From NCBI GenBank assembly GCA_903885855.1, contig CAISKG010000462.1, forward strand, positions 1-11,321: 11,321 bases of DNA. Direction: 5' to 3'. This document shows, one piece after another, positions 6,789 to 11,321 of this stretch. The stretch is from an uncultured Planctomycetaceae bacterium. Its GTDB lineage: Bacteria; Planctomycetota; Planctomycetia; Pirellulales; UBA1268. Each line of letters opens with the position of its first letter. Positions within the stretch are counted from its first letter, which is position 1. Below the pieces are notes generated by a model. It did not search any database, was not told the origin of the DNA, and saw only the letters and a list, made by a program, of their open reading frames with translations. Position numbers and translations under genes: made by a program.

Positions 6789-7285
6789 GGCGGGAAGTCT
6801 ACCGCGGCCGCGGTGTCGGCCGCGTCATCGCGCGCGTTCGGCGATTCAATGGCCTGAGGCCGGCGGACGTTCCGGCCAAGTCGGTGAGTTCGCGTGGGAG
6901 CAGCGTCGCCGGCGATGCCGTCGGGCTGGCCGAGATGTCAGGGACGGTCTGGCCGAGCACACAGTGGAGCCACGCCGCGTGTGCCCCATACAGGGCCACG
7001 GGTCGCGTGCGAGGGTACGCCAGGTCTCATGGGTACGTAATTGACGGTGTAGCCGGGGGCGTTCCCAGCCTGTTTCAGGATGGGCCTATCCGGAATTGCG
7101 ACGCACCTTGGGAAAGTGTCCGGTTGGGGGATGTTTTTTCGCCCATACCATACGGGACGTACGGTTCGACCAGGTGGAAGCCATGCTGGGCCCCTTGATG
7201 AACCGGTAAGCGCCCTAGGACGGGTGCCGTTCGGTGCGGCAGTCGATCGCTTTTTTCAGGAATATCCTCCAAGGAGACCAGGGTG
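6789..7285. other. 497-bp divergent intergenic region
   Basis: This separates the leftward MazG-helicase-ClpX cluster from the rightward Cys-rich gene. Next to the MazG start is a GC-only block with a perfect 12-bp palindrome CCGCGGCCGCGG (6802-6813). Further right, about 7020-7160, the DNA is less GC-rich than its surroundings and has a T-run at 7133-7139. It contains TTGACG at 7041-7046, a good -35 match, but no convincing -10 at the right distance. TTGGGG (7124-7129) with TACCAT (7146-7151) is a weak alternative promoter. Short open frames here lack start signals. It probably holds the control region of both flanking transcripts; an unannotated small RNA cannot be excluded. Confidence 0.45.
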
Positions 7286-7705
7286 ATGAGCGCCAATGCC
7301 AAGACGCATGACGAAGAGTGCCAGTGCAGCCAGGGGGAGATCACGCATGATCAGACCCCCGACGCGTGTTTCGAGGCCGTACAGAGGTTGGTTCGCGACA
7401 GGCCGGATGTGACTCCCGATCAATTGCTCGGGTATGGCATGTTTTCTGTGCCGGCCCCTGAACTCGGGCCTCTGGCGACGAAGACCGTTTACGTCGAATC
7501 GATCTCGTACGAGGAATGCTGCCGCCGTGGGCATCTGTGCACCGCGTTCAAGTGGATGCATCCCAGCGTGGCGACGATCGACGATGTTCGGAGAGCCCGT
7601 GAGACGCGAGGCGTGTGCTACGACTCCCGCCGCTGTCAGACGTCGAATGAGTGCCGCTTATTTTGTTGGTGCAACGGCAACAAAAAGTGTGTCCAGGATC
7701 TGTAA
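7286..7705 (+). CDS. Orphan cysteine-rich protein (12 Cys in 139 residues)
   Basis: No family recognised. The start is ATG 7286, eight bases after an AAGGAGA ribosome-binding site (7271-7277), one of the best in the window; an adjacent in-frame GTG at 7283 would add one residue. There is no signal peptide. Cysteines lie at 12, 14 and 28, then 78, 79, 85, and a dense C-terminal group at 111, 117, 123, 127, 129, 135 (C-x5-C-x5-C-x3-C-x-C-x5-C). The spacing resembles disulfide-rich mini-proteins or a metal-binding module; the middle (30-70) is free of cysteine. Base composition is clearly less GC-rich than in neighbours. It stands alone between a divergent region and a strong terminator, so it is probably a single-gene transcript, perhaps acquired horizontally. 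Candidate roles such as metal binding, redox protein or peptide precursor are guesses. Confidence 0.7.
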   Translation: MSANAKTHDEECQCSQGEITHDQTPDACFEAVQRLVRDRPDVTPDQLLGYGMFSVPAPELGPLATKTVYVESISYEECCRRGHLCTAFKWMHPSVATIDDVRRARETRGVCYDSRRCQTSNECRLFCWCNGNKKCVQDL

Positions 7706-7739
7706 CGAAGCTGCGGTCGCCGGTCCCACGACGAGGCAC

Positions 7740-7783
7740 GGGCCGGCGGGCCGCGACAAGGTCGCGGTCCTCCGGCCCTTTTT
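7740..7783 (+). terminator. Strong rho-independent terminator
   Basis: An 18-bp stem (arms 7740-7757 and 7761-7778, one G-T pair and one mismatch) closes a 3-nt AAG loop and is followed directly by TTTTT (7779-7783). It lies 35 bases after the stop of the Cys-rich gene and ends that transcript. No matching A-run precedes the stem, so it is not expected to work well for leftward transcripts. Confidence 0.9.
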
Positions 7784-7885
7784 CACATCGCGGCGATCGC
7801 GGACGGCCCGCCACAGCCACCGAGGGCGGTGCGATGTCCTCTCGGTGCGATGGCGCCCCGCAGCGGTGCCCCCCCTCACCGCGCC

Positions 7886-8134
7886 CTATCGGGCGGCGCG
7901 GATGATCGCGAGCTTCGCACGCCGCGGCAGGCGCTTGATCGCCGCCTCACGCACCAGCGCCGCCGAACGCGACGCCGCAGGCTCGGCGTGCACCACCCGC
8001 ACCGGCAACCGCGAACGCGTGTACCGCGACGCCCGCCCCGCCGCATGCGCCTTCAGCCGCCGGGGGAGGTCGTTCGTGATCCCCGTGTAGAGCGAGCCGT
8101 CGCGGCAGCGCAGCAGATAGACGAGCCAGCCCAT
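7886..8134 (-). CDS. Small GIY-YIG nuclease-superfamily protein (YhbQ/UPF0213-like)
   Basis: An 82-residue single-domain protein. WLVYLLRC at 3-10 and SLYTGITND at 14-22 form the GIY-YIG core strands (here VYL and YTG). RRLKAHAAGRASRYTR around 25-40 gives the conserved Arg and His-x-x-Gly part, and Glu63 in REAAIKRL is the usual metal-binding acid. The length is near that of stand-alone YhbQ-type proteins, which have been linked to DNA processing. The ATG at 8134 was chosen because it opens directly on the domain and has GAGG six bases upstream; the longer frame upstream is Arg/Gly-rich and not protein-like. It lies 139 bp downstream of the lipase gene on the same strand; co-transcription is possible but not obviously meaningful. 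Confidence 0.85.
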   Translation of the reverse strand: MGWLVYLLRCRDGSLYTGITNDLPRRLKAHAAGRASRYTRSRLPVRVVHAEPAASRSAALVREAAIKRLPRRAKLAIIRAAR

Positions 8135-8273
8135 CGAATCCTCGCCGCCGCACCTGGGGATCGCGGAGCCCACGCCGCCCCGCCCGGCAACGCACCGCCG
8201 GAGCACGCCGCGGCCGCCGGCGATCGTAGCCGCAGCCGGGCCGCGGCCGCACCCCCGCGGCCGAGCCGGCCCG

Positions 8274-9467
8274 CTACCGGCCCGCCTCCACGGCACCGAA
8301 GTGACGCTCCACCGCGCGGAGGTAGAGCGTCATCGGATGGTCGGCGGGGGTGGGAAGCATCCGGGCGGCGTCGCTGCCCGCGATCCCGCGCAGCCGCGCC
8401 TGCGCCTCCGCGAATGCCCGCTCCGACAGCGGCACGGGGCCCCCCTCGTCGACCGGCGCCTGAGGCGACGCCCCGGGCATGCCGCGCACCGCCGACCGCG
8501 GCGGGAACAACAGCGTGCCGCCCTCCCGGAACCACAGCACGCTGCCGCCGCCCCGCAGCCCCGGCACCACCCTCGGCACGATGTCGTCGCCATGGATGAA
8601 TCGCAGGAAGCGGCCGGCGAGAAGCCGGTTGGCCTCCGGGGCAAATGCAGGCGAGAGCAGGAGCGGCTGGCCGAACGTCATCACCCCGCGCACGCCCACG
8701 CCCCCGCCCAGGCGCAGATCGAGCGCCGCGATCACCGCCATCGCCCCGCCGAGGCTGTGGCCCGTGAGCCACGCCTGACGCACGCCGCGATGCCGTAGCG
8801 CCGCCCGGAGCTGGTCCTGAACCGAGGCGTAGGCGGCGGCGAACCCACGGTGCACCTCGCCCATCGGATCGAGCGCGAGATCGAGATTCGCGAACCAGTC
8901 GCCGAAGTCGTCGCTGCCCCGGAAGGCGACCAGGGCCTCGTCGCCGAGGGTCATCACCACACCGCTCGTCGAGCCCGCCGCCAGCGGCACGTGGCCGTCG
9001 AACCCCAGACGCGTGGCGGCGGCCTCCCAATCGAAGGGCGGCTCGTAGGCCGCAAGCGCCGCCCGGCCGAGGTCGAGCGCCGCCGGGGGACGGCCGTCGG
9101 AGGCGCTGTCCCACGGGGCGCGCAGCCGCTCTGGCAAAGTGGCCCGCGCGGCGGGCGCGGGGGTGGGGGCCGACGGCCGGCCGCCACGCGTCTCGGCGGG
9201 GAAGAGGAAGAGCCCGAGGGCCAGCGGCACCGCCACGAGCGCCGCGCCCACGATCGCCCACCCGATCGCCGGCCGCGAGCCCGCAGGCGCCGCGATCCAG
9301 GCCACCGCCGACAAGAGCCCGGCCGCCGCCAGGCAGCGCGGGTCGACGAGCGCCCGGCTCGCGCGTTCCGCCCACGCCGGCCTCCGCACCACCACCCAGG
9401 CGGCAAGCGCGGCGGCGAGCAGCCCGGCGCCGAGCGGGGGAAGCATCGAGACCAACAGCGGGCTCAT
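8274..9467 (-). CDS. Membrane-anchored class 3 lipase-like alpha/beta hydrolase
   Basis: A 397-residue protein. Three hydrophobic segments near 12-27, 46-60 and 67-89 should place it in the membrane, followed by a Pro/Ala linker (90-120) and the hydrolase domain. Class 3 lipase marks are AFRGS 181-185 (oxyanion strand), GHSLGG 236-241 with nucleophile Ser238, HGDDIVPRV 292-300 with likely acid Asp295, and DHPM 376-379 with His377 as the probable catalytic base. The reaction expected for the family is ester hydrolysis of acylglycerols or similar lipids; the natural substrate is unknown. The start at 9467 is the last Met before the hydrophobic run; the frame continues far upstream only as GC-driven noise. 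No clear ribosome-binding site is visible, and an in-frame Met8 is an alternative. It faces away from the metal cluster across 235 bp. Confidence 0.84.
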   Translation of the reverse strand: MSPLLVSMLPPLGAGLLAAALAAWVVVRRPAWAERASRALVDPRCLAAAGLLSAVAWIAAPAGSRPAIGWAIVGAALVAVPLALGLFLFPAETRGGRPSAPTPAPAARATLPERLRAPWDSASDGRPPAALDLGRAALAAYEPPFDWEAAATRLGFDGHVPLAAGSTSGVVMTLGDEALVAFRGSDDFGDWFANLDLALDPMGEVHRGFAAAYASVQDQLRAALRHRGVRQAWLTGHSLGGAMAVIAALDLRLGGGVGVRGVMTFGQPLLLSPAFAPEANRLLAGRFLRFIHGDDIVPRVVPGLRGGGSVLWFREGGTLLFPPRSAVRGMPGASPQAPVDEGGPVPLSERAFAEAQARLRGIAGSDAARMLPTPADHPMTLYLRAVERHFGAVEAGR

Positions 9468-9560
9468 GTCGGGCTCGTCGCCGGTGGTGGATGGGGGGCG
9501 CCGATGACGCCGGCAATTGGCCGCGCGACCGGCGGCCGGGCCGTACTGTACCCCACGCGC

Positions 9561-9589
9561 GGCACGTGCCCGCCCGGCCGCCGGGCGGG
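9561..9589. promoter_or_regulatory. Two adjoining palindromes in divergent promoter region
   Basis: GGCACGTGCC (9561-9570) is a perfect 10-bp palindrome. It merges with a 21-bp inverted repeat having 9-bp arms CCCGCCCGG (9569-9577) and CCGGGCGGG (9581-9589). They lie between the lipase start and the secreted CCCC gene, where a repressor or metal sensor might bind. High GC makes chance palindromes common, so this is only a candidate operator or hairpin. Confidence 0.3.
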
Positions 9590-9651
9590 GCTCCCGGCCC
9601 CTTCCGCCCGGGCCATTCCGCCGGGCGACGGCGCCCCACCGACATTCCGGC

Positions 9652-9680
9652 TTGCCCGGCAGCCGGGGGCGGGATAGCGT
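9652..9680 (+). promoter_or_regulatory. Weak candidate promoter for the CCCC secreted protein
   Basis: TTGCCC (9652-9657) and TAGCGT (9675-9680) are 17 bp apart, and a purine-rich GGGAGAAGGGG ribosome-binding region follows at 9687-9697 before the ATG at 9703. Spacing is ideal but each box matches poorly. Confidence 0.25.
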
Positions 9681-9702
9681 GAATCGGGAGAAGGGGACTT
9701 CG

Positions 9703-10161
9703 ATGGACCGGCTCCGCCACCTGCTCGTGCTCGTCACCTGCCTCGCCCTGCTCGTCGGGCCGCAGTGCTGCTGTTGCACGCTGGCCGGCGACGCGGGCGG
9801 CGCCGCGGCGGAGCGCGACGGCGGGGGTTGCTGCTGCTGTGCCGCATCGGCGGATGCAGCCGGATCGCTCGATGCGGACGGCGCCGCGCATCGCGACGCC
9901 GCCCCCGGGGGGCATGACAGCGACCGCCCTTGCCGGTGCCGCGAGTCGATCCATTCGGCCGCCCTGGCCGGCCAGGCGTTCCAAGCGCCGACGGGGGCGT
10001 GTGAAGCCGCCCCGTCGGGCCCGTGGGATGCGGCGCTCTCCGCGTCGCTTGCGGCACTCGAGGGCGCGGTCGTGCTCGCCGCCTGCCAGCCCGCCGCCGG
10101 CGAGCCTCCCCCACGCTCCGGCCGGGCGATCCTCCGCGCCTGCGGCATCCTGCGCTTGTGA
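9703..10161 (+). CDS. Secreted protein with two CCCC clusters, putative metal-binding
   Basis: A 152-residue protein opening with a short Arg-containing N-terminus and a hydrophobic core (LLVLVTCLALLVG, 7-19), a typical signal peptide. CCCC follows at 22-25 and again at 43-46, then His63, His71 and a CRC at 77-79; the rest is Ala/Gly-rich and low in predicted structure. The first cluster is so close to the signal core that lipid attachment is conceivable, but the sequence before it (VGPQ) is not a normal lipobox. The ATG at 9703 is preceded by a GGAGAAGGGG-type ribosome-binding site. The thiol clusters and downstream genes suggest a periplasmic or surface sink or carrier for soft metals such as copper. 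No named family recognised; this is inference from composition and context. Confidence 0.68.
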   Translation: MDRLRHLLVLVTCLALLVGPQCCCCTLAGDAGGAAAERDGGGCCCCAASADAAGSLDADGAAHRDAAPGGHDSDRPCRCRESIHSAALAGQAFQAPTGACEAAPSGPWDAALSASLAALEGAVVLAACQPAAGEPPPRSGRAILRACGILRL

Positions 10162-10169
10162 GCGGATCC

Positions 10170-10192
10170 GGGGCCGCGCGCTTCGCGGCCCC
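10170..10192 (+). other. Intercistronic hairpin
   Basis: GGGGCCGCG (10170-10178) and CGCGGCCCC (10184-10192) pair perfectly around a 5-nt loop, starting 9 bases after the stop of the CCCC gene. There is no T-tract, so it is more likely a partial terminator or mRNA-stabilising element that sets the ratio between this gene and the one at 10334. Confidence 0.5.
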
Positions 10193-10333
10193 GTCGTCGA
10201 GAGCCCCTGGGCCTGCCCCGATCCGTCGCGGCACGCGCCTCGGGCCTTCCGCGCGAGCGGAGCAGGCGGCCCCTCCCGAGGCCGCGCCTCCGCCGCGCCG
10301 CCCACCCCATCCCCCGCCACGAAGGAGCCTCCC

Positions 10334-11197
10334 ATGGATCCCCGCACGCCCCCGCGCCGAGCCGCCGGCACGCCGCGCCCCCACTGCCTGCCCGCCGTCG
10401 CGGGATGGATCGCGCTGGCGATCGTGGGCGCGATCGCGCCCGCCCCGGCAGCCGCCCAGGCCCAGCCGCCGGCCGGGAAGGCCGCCGACCACGAGCACGT
10501 CGCCGGCGCCCACGGCGGCACGATCGTGCCGCTGGGCCGCGACAGCTACCACGTCGAGCCCGTGTTCGAGGAGGAGGGGGTGCTCCGGCTCTACCTGCTC
10601 GGCGCCGACGAGACGCGCATCCAGGAGACGCAGCTGCAGTCGCTCACCGCCTACGTCAAGGCCGCCGGCGCACGCGAGGCGGTGGCGATCCGCATCGAAG
10701 CCGAGCCGCAGGAGGGGGACGCGGAGGGGATGACCTCATGCTTCAAGGGAACCCTCCCCGAGGCGCTCCGCGGCCGGCCGGTGGACGTCACCATCCCGAA
10801 CCTGCGGATCGACAAGGACCGCTTCCGCGTCGCCTTCAGCTCGGCCCCGCCGCACGCCCCCGGCGCCGAGGCCATGCCCGCGGCGCTGGCCGACGACGAG
10901 GCCGCGACGCTGTTTCTCACGCCGGGGGGCAGGTACACGGTCGCCGACATCGAGGCCAACGGCCGCCGCACCGCGCAGCAGAAGTTCAAGGGTTTCAAGG
11001 CCAAGCACGACGCCGACCCGCAGCCCGGCGACAGGCTCTGCCCGATCTCCGAGACGAAGGCCAACCCGCAGTGCACCTGGATCGTCGGCGGAAAGACCTA
11101 CGAATTCTGCTGCCCGCCGTGCGTGGAGGAGTTCGTGCGCACGGCCAAGGAGTCTCCCGACGCCATCAAGGAGCCCGAGGACTATGTCAAGCCGTGA
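10334..11197 (+). CDS. Secreted protein with C-terminal YHS/TRASH-like metal-binding motif
   Basis: A 287-residue protein with an Arg-rich start, hydrophobic segment 21-40 and likely cleavage after AAAQA near 43, so exported. The mature N-terminus has His53, His55 and His60 (DHEHVAGAHGG). Residues ~65-170 form a strand-rich domain without a recognised name. The C-terminus (232-266) reads GDRLCPISE, a further Cys247, then YEFCCPPC with Cys259, 260 and 263. That Cys-Pro-x-Ser/Cys-Cys-x-x-Cys arrangement resembles YHS and TRASH metal-sensing zinc-finger-like motifs. Start ATG 10334 follows GAAGGAG (10321-10327) at good spacing. The gene sits between the CCCC protein and a putative efflux adaptor whose start overlaps its last codons, so it probably belongs to a heavy-metal handling operon and may pass metal to the pump. 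Motif type is moderate, family name uncertain. Confidence 0.75.
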   Translation: MDPRTPPRRAAGTPRPHCLPAVAGWIALAIVGAIAPAPAAAQAQPPAGKAADHEHVAGAHGGTIVPLGRDSYHVEPVFEEEGVLRLYLLGADETRIQETQLQSLTAYVKAAGAREAVAIRIEAEPQEGDAEGMTSCFKGTLPEALRGRPVDVTIPNLRIDKDRFRVAFSSAPPHAPGAEAMPAALADDEAATLFLTPGGRYTVADIEANGRRTAQQKFKGFKAKHDADPQPGDRLCPISETKANPQCTWIVGGKTYEFCCPPCVEEFVRTAKESPDAIKEPEDYVKP

Positions 11198-11321
11198 GAG
11201 GTCAAGCCGTGAGGGGAGGGGGCGGCGCGCGGTGGCCGGCGCGATCCGGGCGCTCGCCTGCGCGGCCGGGCTCGCGGCCGCCGCCCGCGCCCACGAGGGG
11301 CACGAGGCACTGCCCACCAAG
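11184..11321 (+). CDS. Partial: putative RND-efflux periplasmic adaptor (N-terminus only)
   Basis: The first 46 residues of a gene that continues past the window. It starts at ATG 11184 inside the last 14 bases of the preceding gene, with AAGGAG at 11168-11173. The N-terminus is Ser/Arg-rich, followed by a hydrophobic Ala-rich stretch and a probable signal cleavage after ARA, leaving a mature start HEGHEALPTK. A His-rich mature start after a signal peptide, in a metal-protein cluster, is typical of CusB/CzcB-like membrane-fusion adaptors. Too little is present for certainty. The leader contains a duplicated pentapeptide (SSRER/SSREG) encoded by a 15-bp tandem repeat; GTG 11232 in the same frame is a later possible start that would skip it. 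Confidence 0.55.
   Translation, partial: MSSRERSSREGRGRRAVAGAIRALACAAGLAAAARAHEGHEALPTK
11186..11215 (+). repeat. 15-bp tandem duplication across a gene overlap
   Basis: GTCAAGCCGTGAGAG (11186-11200) is followed at once by GTCAAGCCGTGAGGG (11201-11215), 14 of 15 bases identical. The first copy carries the TGA stop of the preceding gene; the second repeats that stop in the same frame. In the overlapping gene it duplicates five residues. Confidence 0.85.

Noticed and set aside
6802..6824. CCGCGGCCGCGG palindrome and repeated CGGCCGCG as an operator
   Set aside because: Pure G/C palindromes arise often by chance here; no spacing to a promoter could be shown.
4807..7044. Long rightward open frame (745 codons) opposite the helicase fusion
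   Set aside because: It is antisense to clear Walker A, Walker B and MazG motifs and shows no motifs of its own.
8135..8296. Longer N-terminus for the GIY-YIG protein
   Set aside because: The added residues are Arg/Gly-rich, and the Met at 8134 opens directly on the domain with GAGG upstream.
8053..10521. Long leftward open frame (822 codons) across lipase and metal genes
   Set aside because: Arg/Gly/Ala-rich composition and overlap with three supported genes in other frames mark it as a high-GC artefact.
1..11321. CRISPR array, tRNA or transposon ends
   Set aside because: No regularly spaced direct repeats, no tRNA cloverleaf and no transposase or paired terminal repeats were found on reading both strands.

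Overview
The window is GC-rich bacterial DNA, with long open antisense frames on the strand opposite most genes. The best guess for its source is a planctomycete. This rests on the style of the right-hand genes: a secreted protein with CCCC clusters, a secreted protein with a Cys-rich metal-site tail, and the start of a probable RND-efflux adaptor. It is a family-resemblance inference, not a proof. No rRNA, tRNA, CRISPR array, transposase or insertion-sequence end was seen.

Layout, left to right. (1) 342-2007 (+): an M48-type zinc metallopeptidase with a C-terminal TerB-like domain, overlapping by 11 bp a small protein that looks like the YbjN/type III chaperone fold. (2) 2183-6788 (-): three genes read leftward, MazG-like nucleotide pyrophosphohydrolase -> large nuclease/DUF2075 helicase/S24 peptidase fusion -> ClpX-like AAA+ ATPase. 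The first two overlap by 4 bp (GTGA). The third follows after 194 bp, with a possible promoter of its own. (3) 6789-7285: the largest gene-free stretch, visibly less GC-rich in places. (4) 7286-7705 (+): an orphan protein with 12 cysteines, followed by a strong intrinsic terminator. (5) 7886-9467 (-): a class 3 lipase-like membrane protein and, downstream, a small GIY-YIG protein. (6) 9703-11321 (+): a metal-handling-type cluster made of a secreted CCCC protein, a secreted protein with a YHS/TRASH-like Cys motif, and the beginning of a putative efflux periplasmic adaptor that runs off the window.

The most interesting region is 2183-6788. The 811-residue fusion carries a PD-(D/E)XK-type motif, a complete superfamily 1-like helicase motif set, and a LexA/UmuD-type Ser-Lys protease domain. 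An Ala-Gly pair lies 35 residues before the catalytic serine, as in self-cleaving members of that family. The neighbouring ClpX-like protein lacks the N-terminal zinc finger but keeps the IGF tripeptide used to dock ClpP. It also carries a novel C-terminal extension ending in DDDVPF, the shape of the SSB C-terminal tip. Together with a nucleotide-cleaning MazG enzyme this suggests a DNA-damage-response or anti-phage module. It would sense trouble, possibly self-cleave, remodel or degrade partners, and act at sites where SSB-binding proteins work. That function is inference; the domain motifs are directly visible.
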